DNA of 64,000 bases from Vreelandella neptunia (GCF_000712975.1 NZ_JHQL01000004.1:372001-436000); one strand, 5' to 3'; counted from the stretch's first letter, positions 34,604 through 44,364 are shown. A program made the numbers and translations. Notes: generated by a model not told the origin, from the sequence alone.

Positions 34604-35407
34604 ATGCATGATGATTTTGTGGCTAACTTACGCCTACTGTGCAGCTACTACCCATCCATTGCGGATGTTTGCCGCCGCTTATCCATCAACCGTGCCCAGT
34701 TTAACCGCTACCTTAGCGGGCGTTATTATCCAAGCCACGCCGCGCTACAGCGTATTTGCCACTTTTTTGGAGTAACGCCCGAAGATATCGCCCTACCCCA
34801 CCACGATTTCCGAGCGCTGGTGCAAACAGGCCAGCTCAATGCGGATGCCTCACCTAGCACGCTACCCTGGCCCAATGCGCTCATTCAGCGGGGTAGTGAA
34901 GGCATGGAACGTTATCTGGGTCGCTACTTCGAGCTTTATCACTCGATGTCGCGCCCTGGGCATTTGATGCGCACGCTGGTGTGTTTAGAAGCCAGAGAAG
35001 GAGGCGTGGTGTACCAGCGCACAGAAAGAATGCACGTTGCGCCAGACACGCGTCCTTGCCATAACCGCTACGTAGGCACCGCTGTTAAACTTGCAGACCG
35101 ACTATTTTTAGTTGACCACGAAACACTCAATGGTCATGAAATTACCCAAACTATTCTGTTTCCCAGCTTTCAAAGCCAAGTAACGCGTTTAACCGGGCTA
35201 AAAATGGGCGTGGCAGATAACAGTGAGCGGATGCCCTGTTGTGTGCGAGTGGTATACCAGCGCTTAGATGAACAGATAAGCTTGCGGTCTGCGCTAGCTC
35301 AATGCGGCCTGCTGTCACTTGTCGACCCGTCGCTAGATGAGTCGCTGCTGGCAGCCGTGTGCAATGATGTGGCTAGCGGAGAGCACCATTTTCGAGCACG
35401 TCACTAG
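34604..35407 (+). CDS. HTH (XRE-type) regulator
   Basis: A 267-residue protein with an N-terminal helix-turn-helix of the Cro/CI type (about 5-60: SIADVCRRLSINRAQFNRYLSG), then a larger domain of unknown fold (about 90-255). It probably binds DNA; the ligand and targets are unknown. The gene is divergent from the OsmC-YcaO fusion with a 176-base gap, so regulation of that gene is an inference from position. There is no good ribosome site before ATG 34604; weak or leaderless translation is possible. The last four bases overlap the convergent TetR gene. Confidence 0.75.
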   Translation: MHDDFVANLRLLCSYYPSIADVCRRLSINRAQFNRYLSGRYYPSHAALQRICHFFGVTPEDIALPHHDFRALVQTGQLNADASPSTLPWPNALIQRGSEGMERYLGRYFELYHSMSRPGHLMRTLVCLEAREGGVVYQRTERMHVAPDTRPCHNRYVGTAVKLADRLFLVDHETLNGHEITQTILFPSFQSQVTRLTGLKMGVADNSERMPCCVRVVYQRLDEQISLRSALAQCGLLSLVDPSLDESLLAAVCNDVASGEHHFRARH

Positions 35408-36012
35408 CAGTGTACTTCGCAGGACGGCGATGGTGTCAGTACATGGGCAAAGAGAATCGACTCAAAGTGCTCCATTGGAACGACTGACTTAAGCGTTTTA
35501 GCGCGCAGTATGGCGCCTTCCCACCCGGATAATATAAAACTGGCAAGGGCTTCTGGAACAATCGCCTTATCAATATCGTTCTGATTTTGCGCATCTTTCA
35601 GACAGACGACAAAACGTTGTTCCCAGCGCTGGAACACTAGATTAAGGGCATCACGGAAGGTGTCGCTTTGGCCAGAAAGCTCCTGGCCAAGGTTACCAAT
35701 CAAGCAGCCAGTGGTGTGGTCGCAGCCCAACATATGCTCACGCCCTGTGGCGAAGTAACGCCGTAGCCGCTCTAACGGCGGCAACGAAACGTCTTCAAGC
35801 AGTGTTGCCAAACTTTCATCGTACTCGCTAGCAAATCGCTCTATCACCGCCAGCCCAAAATCTTCTTTGCTGGAAAAGTAGTGGTAAAACGATCCTTTAG
35901 GCACACCGCAGGTTTTTAAGACGGCATTAATACCCGTCGCATTGTAGCCCTGCTGGGCAATCAGTTCGGCACCGGTTTCAATTAACTTATCGCGAGTGGC
36001 GGTGTTTTTCAT
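35404..36012 (-). CDS. TetR-family regulator (NemR/AcuR-like)
   Basis: A 202-residue repressor with an N-terminal TetR DNA-binding domain (about 6-52: GAELIAQQGYNATGINAVLKTCGVPKG, then SFYHYFSSKE). The ligand domain contains TTGCLIGNLGQELS, a segment shared with NemR- and AcuR-type regulators that sense electrophiles or acrylate through Cys. It is divergent from the RND efflux operon with a 218-base intergenic region and is the natural candidate for local control of that operon. Ribosome site is weak. Confidence 0.85.
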   Translation of the reverse strand: MKNTATRDKLIETGAELIAQQGYNATGINAVLKTCGVPKGSFYHYFSSKEDFGLAVIERFASEYDESLATLLEDVSLPPLERLRRYFATGREHMLGCDHTTGCLIGNLGQELSGQSDTFRDALNLVFQRWEQRFVVCLKDAQNQNDIDKAIVPEALASFILSGWEGAILRAKTLKSVVPMEHFESILFAHVLTPSPSCEVHC

Positions 36013-36230
36013 GACGTCACATTAACCAGTGAATTTAGTGCTTTGCAAAATAATAATGACAGGTATTGTTAGGCCCGTCAGCGGTTAGACAGCACGCTGC
36101 AGCGATGCTTAATGGGTTGCACGCTATTTGCACATTGCTTACCTAATCATTGCTTGCGTATCGGTGATGCTAGCATGATACGCCATTTTCTCTGGAATTT
36201 TCGCCCTTAGCCAACGGATGCCGCGCGGTA

Positions 36231-37433
36231 ATGACCTCCTCCCACTCTTACGCACCCTCTCAACAAGGCCGTATCGGTTTCGGTGCCTTGGCAGCGCTAC
36301 TGGTCTTCGCCTGCGGTTTAGCCTTGGCTTGGTGGATTATCAGCCAGCCACCCCGCGTTGAGCGACGGCCGCCACCGCCCGCCGCACCACCCTTAGTGGA
36401 TGTCATTACGGCGGAAGAGCGGCTGCAAGCTCCCATACTTAATGGCTTTGGACGAGTAGAAGCAGAAAAATCCACTATGCTTGCCAGCCGAGTTGCCGGC
36501 CAGCTAGAACGCTTTGGGGAGGGCGTACTCCCAGGGCAGGTCGTCGAACAAGGAGCGCCGGTTGCGTATATCGATCAGGCTGATTTACGCCTAATTCTCG
36601 AAGATGCTGAAGCGCAGTTGGCCAACGCTCAGGCGCAGTTAGCGCTAGAACAAGCGGAGCAACAGCGCGCCCGAAGTGAGTATGAATCTTTTGGCCGCCA
36701 ACTTAGCGCCGAGCGCCGCGCCCTAGTACTACGTGAACCACAGCTACGCCAAGCTCAAGCTCAACTAACGCAAGCACGGGTAGTCCGCGACCAAGCAGCA
36801 CTTAATCTTGCACGTGCCACGCTAGCTGCCCCTTGGCGAGCGATGGTGCAAGAGCGCTTGGTTGGTGCAGGAAGCTTGTTAAGCCAGGGCACTGAAGTAC
36901 TCAGTTTGGTTGGTGTCGAGCAGTTTTGGGTCCGCGCTTCGTTGCCGGGAGATATCTTGGGCTGGCTAACACCCGGCAGCCCCGTCACGCTTACCAGCCA
37001 AGGCTGGCCAGAAGGCGCAAGCCGAGGAGGCAACTTAATTTCTATTCTGCCCAACCTAGAAGAGAATGGCTTACAGGCGCAGCTTTTGATTGCCGTGAAT
37101 GACCCATTATCACTTGAGCACGATGGTCCCGCGCTGCGCCTTGGCGATGTGCTACGCGTTACCTTTCATAGCACAACCCAGGAGCCGCTCATCGCCCTGC
37201 CCTCTGCAGCATTGCGCCCAGGCGAGCAGGTATGGTGGGTAGATGATGAAGATCGCTTACGCAGCACCCAAGTCACCCTGGCCTATCGCGGTCAGGAAAC
37301 GGCACTGGTACGCAGCGGTTTAGTGCCCGGACAGCGCGTGGTAATTGCTGGTTTGGCTCAGCCTCGTGAAGGCCAGCAAGTCCGTATTCGTCAGCGGGGA
37401 GACACCCCAGCCAGAGATGAGGACAGCCCATGA
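36231..37433 (+). CDS. RND efflux periplasmic adaptor (membrane fusion protein)
   Basis: A 400-residue adaptor: an N-terminal membrane anchor (about 17-40), a Pro-rich linker (RRPPPPAAPPLVDV), a lipoyl/barrel-sandwich region, a helical coiled-coil hairpin rich in Gln and Ala (about 125-200) and beta-barrel and membrane-proximal domains. It would join the inner-membrane pump to an outer-membrane channel. Its stop overlaps the start of the pump gene (37430-37433). No outer-membrane factor gene is in the operon, so a TolC-like protein encoded elsewhere must serve. Confidence 0.9.
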   Translation: MTSSHSYAPSQQGRIGFGALAALLVFACGLALAWWIISQPPRVERRPPPPAAPPLVDVITAEERLQAPILNGFGRVEAEKSTMLASRVAGQLERFGEGVLPGQVVEQGAPVAYIDQADLRLILEDAEAQLANAQAQLALEQAEQQRARSEYESFGRQLSAERRALVLREPQLRQAQAQLTQARVVRDQAALNLARATLAAPWRAMVQERLVGAGSLLSQGTEVLSLVGVEQFWVRASLPGDILGWLTPGSPVTLTSQGWPEGASRGGNLISILPNLEENGLQAQLLIAVNDPLSLEHDGPALRLGDVLRVTFHSTTQEPLIALPSAALRPGEQVWWVDDEDRLRSTQVTLAYRGQETALVRSGLVPGQRVVIAGLAQPREGQQVRIRQRGDTPARDEDSP

Positions 37434-40400
37434 TTCGCCGTGGCCCGCTTGCCTGGATGGTCGACCATGGCGTTGCCCCTAACCTGATGATGGTGCTGTT
37501 TATCGTCGGCGGTTTAATGGCATCTCTGGCCATTAAAAAAGAGGTTTTCCCAGAATTTGAAACGGAAATCATCCAAGTTAGCATCAGCTATCCTGGCGCC
37601 ACGCCGGAAGATGTTGAGCAAAGTTTGCTGCTACCGGTTGAAGCTGCCATTGCTGATGTGGAAGGCATCGATGAATTAACCGCCAGCGCTGGTGAAGGTA
37701 GCGGCGTGGTCAGCGCCACGCTGATCGACGGCGTTGATGTAATGCGGGCCTATCAGGATATCCAGCAGGCTGTGAATGCTATCACCACCTTGCCTAACGC
37801 AGCAGACCCACCGCGCTTTACCCTGGCTGGCCGCTCTCGCAGCGTGGTGAGCTTGCAGGTGTATGGCTCCGTGGGCTTAGCCGCACTGCATGACGCCGCC
37901 GAGGATGTGCGCGCAGAATTACAGGCCACCAGCGGCATCTCCCGTGCAGAGCTCTCCGGCAATCGGGAACGTGAAATCCAGGTGCTTTTGGATGAAGAAG
38001 CCATTGAGCGCTTTGGGTTAGACCATCAACAACTTGCCAGCCGAATTGCCGAAGAAGCGCTTGATCTCGCCAGTGGCCAGCTTACGACCGCCGAAGGTGA
38101 GTGGTTAATTCGCTACCAGGGCCGCCGCAACAGTGCGGATGAGTTTGCCGCACTCCCCATTCTCACCACCACCCAAGGCTCTCCCGTTGTGCTGGGCGAT
38201 ATCGCTCGCGTAAGAGAAGGGTTTGCTGAAACCGACCGTGAAGAGTTCTATAACGGCGAGCCAGGCTTATCGGTGGATATCTATCAGATTGGCGATCAGA
38301 CGCCGACCAGTATTTCCCAAGCGGTTTACGGTGAGCTGGAGCGGCTGCGCGCCAACCTACCCAACGGGGTGCGCCTGGATGTTTCCAGAGATAGCTCAGA
38401 AATTTACGAAGACCGCCTGAACCTGCTGCTAAAAAACGCCTGGATGGGCTTGGCACTGGTGCTAATTCTTATGGCACTATTTCTTGAGGCACGATTGGCC
38501 TTCTGGGTAACGCTGGGCATCCCGACGGCATTTTTGGGCGCAATGCTATTTCTGCCTTGGATTGGCGTCTCACTTAATATGATGTCGATGTTCGCCTTTA
38601 TTATCGCCCTTGGCATTGTCGTAGACGATGCCATTATGGTCGGTGAGAATATTTACAGCTACCGGGAGCAGGGCTATTCCCTTCGCGATGCCGCGGTAAA
38701 GGGTGCCCAAGAAATCGCCACACCGCTTACCTTTGCGATTCTGTCTAATATTGTTGCGTTCCTACCGTTGCTGTTTTTACCCGGCTTTTTAGGGCTTATT
38801 TTTGCCACCGTGCCAGTGGTTGTTATCACGGTATTTATTATTTCCCTGGTGGAAGCACTGTTTATACTGCCTGCCCACCTCGCCCACGCCCGTAAGCCCC
38901 GCAAAACACCCGTATGGCAGCGCCCCATTGAAGCCGTTCGTTTACGTATGCAAAAGGGCCTGCATCACTTTACTTATCAACAGTTTGAACCATTCTTACA
39001 GCGGGCGCTTAACCAGCGTTTACTAACGGTATCGCTAGGCATCGCCTTACTATGTGTCGCACTTGCCTGGGCAATGAGTGGTCGACTTGGCTTTTCACTC
39101 ATGCCCAGAGTGGAATCAGACCAAGTTCAGGCCAGCGTTACCCTGCCGATTGGCAGCAACATTAGCGTTAGCCGTGAATTGAGCCAACAACTGCTGGATG
39201 CCGCCGAGCAACTAAGCGAACGCGAGGCAACCCTCAGCTTTAGCAGTACCCGAAGCCGCTTGGATGGCGAGAGCCTAACGGTGCGTTTAGACATCGCCAG
39301 TGAAAGCCTGGATGACTGGCCACCATCGCGCATTGCACGAGAATGGCGTGACTTAACGGGCGATTTAGTCGGCGCGCAATCCGTGCGCTTTGAGTCAGAT
39401 TTCGGAGGCCCCGGTAGTGGTGCAGCGCTGAGCCTGCGTTTATCCCACCCCAACACCCAAGTGTTAGAAGCAGCCGCTGCGCAGCTGGCGGAACAGCTGG
39501 CTGAATATGGGTTAACCGATATCGATAGCGGTCTGGGTGACGGCAAACCGCAGCTTGAAATGCGCCTGTCTGCCGAAGGGCGCGCGTTAGGGCTAACCGG
39601 GAACGAACTCGCCCAGGCGCTACGCGGCCCGCTACAGGGAGCTACTGCCATCGAGCAGTTTATCGGCCGCCGAGAAGTCAGCGTAGAGGTACGCCTGCCT
39701 GAGCAAGATCGTGACAGCCTCAATGAGCTTTATCGACTGCCGATCCAGACGCCTGACGGCCTAAGCGTCCCGTTGTCTCGCGTAGCCGATATTACGTTAA
39801 GCCAGGCCTCTAGTAGCCTTCAGCGAATCGATGGTCGTCGGATAATTACGGTTACCGCTGACTCCGAGGGTGACCAAGCGATTAATCAAGTGCTCGCCAC
39901 ACTGCAAGAAGATGTTTTCCCCACTCTTAGCAATACCTGGACAGGGCTTGAAGTGAGTATGGGCGGACGACAGCAAGATACCGCCGACAATTTAGCCACG
40001 TTGCGCAACGCCATGTGGCTAATGCTGGCCGCGCTGTATGCATTGTTAGCCATCCCTTTCCGTAGCTACCTTCAGCCACTTCTAGTACTGGCGGCTATTC
40101 CGTTTGGTATTGTCGGTGCCGTCGCAGGCCATATGTTGATGGGGTTCGGATTATCGATTATCAGCTTACTCGGTATGCTGGCACTTTCCGGCGTGGTGAT
40201 TAACGATGCCCTGGTACTGATTGACTATGCTAACCGTAAGCGTCGTGAGGGCATGGATGCCCGCGAAGCGATCGTCGCTGCGGCGACCCGCCGCCTACGG
40301 CCGATTATGATGACGACCCTCACCACGTTTTTAGGCTTGGCACCAATGATTCTAGAAACCTCTCGCCAAGCGCGCTTTATGATACCCATGGCTATTTCAC

Positions 40401-40528
40401 TAGGGTTTGGCATGCTATTCGCCACGGTTATCTTGTTACTGGTAGTGCCCTGCCTCTACCTGGGGTTAGAAAACCTGCGTGAACGGCTCAGCAAACCACC
40501 CCAACCAAGCCATGAGGGAGTCAGCTAA
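37430..40528 (+). CDS. RND-family efflux pump, inner-membrane subunit
   Basis: A 1032-residue proton-driven exporter with twelve predicted membrane segments and two large periplasmic loops, the AcrB/MexB plan. The acidic pair of the proton relay is visible in LGIVVDDAIMVGENI (TM4), and the matching TM10 region is LSGVVINDALVLIDYANRKRREG. Substrates are probably amphiphilic drugs, detergents or metabolites. It is encoded in an operon with the adaptor upstream and a BaeSR-like two-component pair downstream (the kinase start overlaps the pump stop). Confidence 0.92.
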   Translation: MIRRGPLAWMVDHGVAPNLMMVLFIVGGLMASLAIKKEVFPEFETEIIQVSISYPGATPEDVEQSLLLPVEAAIADVEGIDELTASAGEGSGVVSATLIDGVDVMRAYQDIQQAVNAITTLPNAADPPRFTLAGRSRSVVSLQVYGSVGLAALHDAAEDVRAELQATSGISRAELSGNREREIQVLLDEEAIERFGLDHQQLASRIAEEALDLASGQLTTAEGEWLIRYQGRRNSADEFAALPILTTTQGSPVVLGDIARVREGFAETDREEFYNGEPGLSVDIYQIGDQTPTSISQAVYGELERLRANLPNGVRLDVSRDSSEIYEDRLNLLLKNAWMGLALVLILMALFLEARLAFWVTLGIPTAFLGAMLFLPWIGVSLNMMSMFAFIIALGIVVDDAIMVGENIYSYREQGYSLRDAAVKGAQEIATPLTFAILSNIVAFLPLLFLPGFLGLIFATVPVVVITVFIISLVEALFILPAHLAHARKPRKTPVWQRPIEAVRLRMQKGLHHFTYQQFEPFLQRALNQRLLTVSLGIALLCVALAWAMSGRLGFSLMPRVESDQVQASVTLPIGSNISVSRELSQQLLDAAEQLSEREATLSFSSTRSRLDGESLTVRLDIASESLDDWPPSRIAREWRDLTGDLVGAQSVRFESDFGGPGSGAALSLRLSHPNTQVLEAAAAQLAEQLAEYGLTDIDSGLGDGKPQLEMRLSAEGRALGLTGNELAQALRGPLQGATAIEQFIGRREVSVEVRLPEQDRDSLNELYRLPIQTPDGLSVPLSRVADITLSQASSSLQRIDGRRIITVTADSEGDQAINQVLATLQEDVFPTLSNTWTGLEVSMGGRQQDTADNLATLRNAMWLMLAALYALLAIPFRSYLQPLLVLAAIPFGIVGAVAGHMLMGFGLSIISLLGMLALSGVVINDALVLIDYANRKRREGMDAREAIVAAATRRLRPIMMTTLTTFLGLAPMILETSRQARFMIPMAISLGFGMLFATVILLLVVPCLYLGLENLRERLSKPPQPSHEGVS

Positions 40529-41952
40529 TGAAACTGCTCGCTTCACTACGCCAGTGGCGCCCCTCCCAACTGGGTCTAAAGCTTTTTGTGGCTATTTTAA
40601 GCGTTAACGTAGCCATTGCAGCGAGCGTGTTTTTAGCAGTGACTTACAGTATTGATCGCGGCTTTTTAGAATATCTAAATCAAGCCCAAGAGCGGCGCGC
40701 TATGCTGCTGGCGGATGGGCTAATTACTCGCTGGGAAACTCAGGGTAGTTGGCAATGGTTGGAGCAATCGCCAGAACGCTGGCCCTATATTGTGCGCTTT
40801 GAGCTTGGCCAGGAACACCGTGATCGCCCTTCTCCTCTCGGCGAAACCCAAGACTTCGCGTTACGCAATAGCGATGGCCGCTTCGTCATCCCACCTGCTG
40901 AAACCGCACGCGGCTCAAACGATTGGCGATGGCTCACCCTTTATAGCGACGTGACCTCAAGCGGAAACAATGAAGCGATTGGAGAACTTGGGTTTCGTCC
41001 TCCACAAGATATGATGGAGCGCATGGAAAGCCGTTTTCTAGAGCGCCAGCAGCGCAATTTAGTGCTTATTGTTGTTTCTCTCGGGTTGGCATCGCTGTTA
41101 CTGGCAGGAGGGCTTTCCTGGTGGCTAGGCCGACGTACCCGAGCATTAGCAGGGGCAACGCTACGTTTAACCGAAGGTGATTATCACACTCGGTTACCAG
41201 AACGCGGCCGGGATGAACTTTCCAGTTTGGCACGCGACTTTAACGTGCTAGCAGCCACCTTAGAAGCTAGCCGCGACGCCAGAGCACGATGGGTATCTGA
41301 TACTGCCCACGAGCTACGTACCCCGTTAGCAGTGCTGCGCGGCGAAATCGAAGCGATGCAGGACGGGATTCGTCCGCTAAACCAGGAAAATCTTAGCTCA
41401 CTGGCTCAAGAAGTCGCTCAACTGGAACGGTTAGTCACTGACCTGAGACTGCTTTCCCAAAGCGATGCAGGCGCATTGGATATTCAGCTAGCGCCAATGA
41501 ATCTCAGCGAAAGCTTAAAAGGCCGTTTATCCGATGCTGACCGCTGGCTAGAAGAGAGCGGCCTGACCTTGTCATGCCAGCTTACCCCCGACATCATGAT
41601 ACAAGGGGATGCCCAGCGTTTGCGTCAATTATGGAGCAATCTGCTGGATAACAGCTGCGCCTATACGCAGCCACCAGGAGCGCTACGGGTTTCGTTAATC
41701 TGCGAAGCTAACCATGCCGTTATTATTTGGGAAGACAGCTCCCCAGGCGTGCCTGAATGCGAGCTTTCACGCTTAACTGAACGCCTGTACCGCGTGGAGG
41801 GCTCACGTAACCGCGCAAGTGGCGGCAGCGGGCTGGGGCTCTCAATTGCTAGCGCGTTAGTCAATGCCCATGGCGGCACGCTTTCGCCTGGCGTTTCTGA
41901 GCTAGGCGGTCTGAAATGGACGCTGCGCTTCCCGCTATTTATTGCCTCTTAA
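40528..41952 (+). CDS. baeS: Envelope-stress sensor kinase, BaeS-like
   Basis: A 474-residue membrane kinase: TM1 about 18-40, periplasmic sensor about 41-185, TM2 about 190-210, HAMP about 212-262, HisKA with the phospho-acceptor H261 in SDTAHELRTPLAVLRGE, and HATPase with the N box NLLDNS and G box GGSGLGLSIA. The sequence around H261 and EIEAMQDGIRPL matches BaeS, which senses envelope damage and toxic compounds and activates RND pumps. Start ATG overlaps the RND stop (TAATG). A BaeR-type regulator follows. Confidence 0.88.
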   Translation: MKLLASLRQWRPSQLGLKLFVAILSVNVAIAASVFLAVTYSIDRGFLEYLNQAQERRAMLLADGLITRWETQGSWQWLEQSPERWPYIVRFELGQEHRDRPSPLGETQDFALRNSDGRFVIPPAETARGSNDWRWLTLYSDVTSSGNNEAIGELGFRPPQDMMERMESRFLERQQRNLVLIVVSLGLASLLLAGGLSWWLGRRTRALAGATLRLTEGDYHTRLPERGRDELSSLARDFNVLAATLEASRDARARWVSDTAHELRTPLAVLRGEIEAMQDGIRPLNQENLSSLAQEVAQLERLVTDLRLLSQSDAGALDIQLAPMNLSESLKGRLSDADRWLEESGLTLSCQLTPDIMIQGDAQRLRQLWSNLLDNSCAYTQPPGALRVSLICEANHAVIIWEDSSPGVPECELSRLTERLYRVEGSRNRASGGSGLGLSIASALVNAHGGTLSPGVSELGGLKWTLRFPLFIAS

Positions 41953-41968
41953 CCTAAGCGAGCTGACT

Positions 41969-42688
41969 ATGTCTGAGAATAGTTCACCCCAAGACGCCTC
42001 ACTGCTCATTGTTGAGGATGAACCTAAAATCGCCCGGCTAATGGCAGACTACCTGGAAAACAATAATTTCACCCCGACCCTTATTGCCAACGGCAACGAT
42101 GTTATACCCTGGCTAACCCAGCAGCTTCCGGCACTCATACTGCTAGATGTGATGCTGCCTGGTAAGGATGGACTAACGCTATGTCGAGAAATCCGTCAAC
42201 ACTGGCCTAGCGTTCCCATTATTATGGTGACTGCAAAAGTCGAGGAAGTTGATCGTTTACTAGGCTTAGAGCTAGGTGCAGACGACTATGTATGCAAACC
42301 TTTCAGCCCCCGCGAAGTGGTTGCCCGCGTAAAAGCGGTATTACGCCGCAGTCAAGCCGCTGCGCAAGTCGATGACGCTTCAGCCACCACCCCGCAAGCA
42401 CCGGTGACACTCGATGAAGAGGGCTGGCAGGCGCTCGCCAATGGGCACGACCTTGGCCTCACCGCCGTAGAGTTCCAACTGTTGCGCGTCATGATGCAGT
42501 CCCCGGGACGTATCTTCAGTCGCGAACAGCTAATGGATCACATGTATCGGGATAACCGCATTGTCTCGGAACGTACCGTGGACAGCCATATTAAGAAGCT
42601 ACGCAAAAAAATCCATGAAGCACTCCCCGAACTAGAGATTATTCGCTCCGTTTACGGCGTTGGTTACAAATATCAGCCAGAAGGATAA
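41969..42688 (+). CDS. baeR: Response regulator, BaeR-like
   Basis: A 239-residue OmpR-type regulator: receiver domain about 12-130 with phospho-acceptor D60 in LLDVMLPGKDG, then a winged-helix DNA-binding domain about 145-237 (RTVDSHIKKLRKKI). Sequence in the receiver (TAKVEEVDRLLGLELGADDYVCKPFSPREVVARV) is very close to BaeR, and the length equals BaeR of E. coli. The frame opens at TTG 41942 inside the kinase gene, but ATG 41969 after the kinase stop is the natural start. It probably controls the RND pump and the Spy-like gene nearby. Confidence 0.9.
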   Translation: MSENSSPQDASLLIVEDEPKIARLMADYLENNNFTPTLIANGNDVIPWLTQQLPALILLDVMLPGKDGLTLCREIRQHWPSVPIIMVTAKVEEVDRLLGLELGADDYVCKPFSPREVVARVKAVLRRSQAAAQVDDASATTPQAPVTLDEEGWQALANGHDLGLTAVEFQLLRVMMQSPGRIFSREQLMDHMYRDNRIVSERTVDSHIKKLRKKIHEALPELEIIRSVYGVGYKYQPEG

Positions 42689-42693
42689 TCCGT

Positions 42694-43626
42694 CTATTTG
42701 CTATCAACGACCTGCGGCTGAACCTGACGATTCAAGAAGGCGATACCGGCTTCGATCGCGCTATCACGAAGCAGGAAGCTGGCAAAATGACCATAGCCAC
42801 GCTGTAAGTACAGCTCGCTTTCGGTGCCCTGGGCCTGGAGTGCTTGATAGAAGTCAGTCGCGTGATCAACGGGCACTAACTGATCCCAGCTGCCATGAAA
42901 CAGAAAAAACGGTGGTGCCTGGAGTGTGATTTGCCGCGCAGGTGAAGCCAACGCATAGGCCTCTGGTTTTTCGGCGCGGGTGCCGCCAATAAAGTCGACC
43001 ACCAAACGACCATCATCAAACTTCAGTAGGTCGCTGGGTAGACCGCCAACTAGCACCGCTGCTAGCGTTGCGTGCTCGCCGCCATAAGGTTCGCCCAGCG
43101 GGCCTTCATTGCCAGCTAAGGCAAGCAGGCTTATTAAATGCGCACCGGATGAAAAACCAACGCCCACGATGCGGTCAGTATCCACTTGCCAACGCTCAGC
43201 GTTACTATGAAGCCAGCTCATCGCCTGCTGTAAATCATATAGCTGTTCAGGGAATCGGTACTCGGGAGCAAAGCGGTGCTCAATATTCACTGTCACATAC
43301 CCCTGCGCGGCTAACTGCTCAGCAATCGCCTCCATGTCGTCAGGACCACGGTTGCGCCAGCCACCGCCATGTACAATGAGTGCCGCTGGTCGACGCTCTG
43401 TCGCTGAAGTGTTTGGTAACAGCACCTGGGCGCTCAATGTTTGCGCCCAACCATCAGGTGTATAATGCTGGGTGGGTAGTCGAGTAAAGGTTTGCGGCGT
43501 ATTCAGCATCCCCTGCTCAATGGCAGGTAGACCCCGGCTGGCTTGATGCGTTGCACCGCAGCCGCTCATCAAAAGAGCTAGCGCGCTTAGGCTCAGATAT
43601 CGACGCATAAGACGTAAATCTGGCAT
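42694..43626 (-). CDS. Alpha/beta hydrolase (BD-FAE-like esterase), likely lipoprotein
   Basis: A 310-residue exported hydrolase. The N terminus MPDLRLMRRYLSLSALALLMSGCG is a lipoprotein-type signal with a lipobox-like MSGC, although the -3 residue is Met rather than the usual Leu. The alpha/beta hydrolase core carries the oxyanion motif HGGGW, the nucleophile elbow GFSSGA, an acid (HGSWDQLVP) and a catalytic His (YGHFASF). It resembles carboxylesterases of the BD-FAE/feruloyl esterase type. Convergent with baeR, 5 bases apart. AAGGAG lies 7 bases before ATG 43626. The substrate is unknown. Confidence 0.82.
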   Translation of the reverse strand: MPDLRLMRRYLSLSALALLMSGCGATHQASRGLPAIEQGMLNTPQTFTRLPTQHYTPDGWAQTLSAQVLLPNTSATERRPAALIVHGGGWRNRGPDDMEAIAEQLAAQGYVTVNIEHRFAPEYRFPEQLYDLQQAMSWLHSNAERWQVDTDRIVGVGFSSGAHLISLLALAGNEGPLGEPYGGEHATLAAVLVGGLPSDLLKFDDGRLVVDFIGGTRAEKPEAYALASPARQITLQAPPFFLFHGSWDQLVPVDHATDFYQALQAQGTESELYLQRGYGHFASFLLRDSAIEAGIAFLNRQVQPQVVDSK

Positions 43627-43880
43627 TTAAAACTCCTTAATATGCCCCCTCAATACGACGCTTCCTCAACACGTTTATTTAACACGTTTCTTTGACGCAA
43701 CGTTTCAACATGTCTTTTCGATACGTGTTTTGAAAACCGTAAGCCCCCGCCCAAACGATTGTGACCGCGTAAGCTAAGATAAGATCACGGTTGTTGCACA
43801 CTTTGTGCAAACGTTTTACACCAAGCCCTTAGATACTGATATCGACAACTTACCATTTTTAGAATGTTTCGAGGTTTGCT

Positions 43881-44309
43881 ATGAACATATCATTACGCCA
43901 ATTATTTGCGCCTGCACTACTTGCCGTTGCCCTTATGCCTTTAGCCTTCAGCGCCAATGCTGGTCACCACAACAGTGCAGGTATTGACCGCGAAGCGATG
44001 CAGGAGCGCATGGAAGAGCGCCGTCAAGACGTTTATCAGCGCGCCGGTTTAAGTGAAGAGCAACAAACTGCCTTAAACGAAGTACATGCTGAACATCGTG
44101 ATGCCATGCTGTCGCTGCGCGAAGAGCACCAAGCCAAGGTGGCCGAGATCCTAACCGAAGAAGAGCAACAAGCGCTGCGCGATGCCATGCGCGAGATGCA
44201 TGCTGACAAACATGACGAGCGACGCCATAGTGAAGGCGGTCATGGCAAGCGCGACCATGAACGTCGCGGACACTACGGCGAAGCTGCTGAGGAAGACACA
44301 GCAGAATAA
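43881..44309 (+). CDS. Spy/CpxP-like periplasmic protein
   Basis: A 142-residue exported protein: a signal peptide (about 1-27, ending SANAG) then a helical region with repeated LTxxQ-type motifs (LSEEQQ, LTEEEQQ) and a His/Asp/Glu-rich C-terminal tail (about 105-142). Spy and CpxP are periplasmic chaperones of the envelope-stress response, and E. coli spy is a BaeSR and Cpx target. Its location next to baeSR supports the same regulation, an inference. The His-rich tail may bind metal ions. Confidence 0.8.
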   Translation: MNISLRQLFAPALLAVALMPLAFSANAGHHNSAGIDREAMQERMEERRQDVYQRAGLSEEQQTALNEVHAEHRDAMLSLREEHQAKVAEILTEEEQQALRDAMREMHADKHDERRHSEGGHGKRDHERRGHYGEAAEEDTAE

Positions 44310-44340
44310 GCGTTTATTAAACGTCAAACCTTGCTCTAAC

Positions 44341-44364
44341 GCCCGGCCTAGCCGGGCATTTTTG
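44341..44364 (+). terminator. Intrinsic terminator of the Spy-like gene
   Basis: GCCCGGC at 44341-44347 and GCCGGGC at 44351-44357 form a perfect stem with a three-base loop, followed by ATTTTTG. Confidence 0.92.

Noticed and set aside
41942-41968. An upstream TTG start for baeR inside the baeS gene.
   Set aside because: ATG 41969 gives the standard BaeR length and follows the baeS stop.
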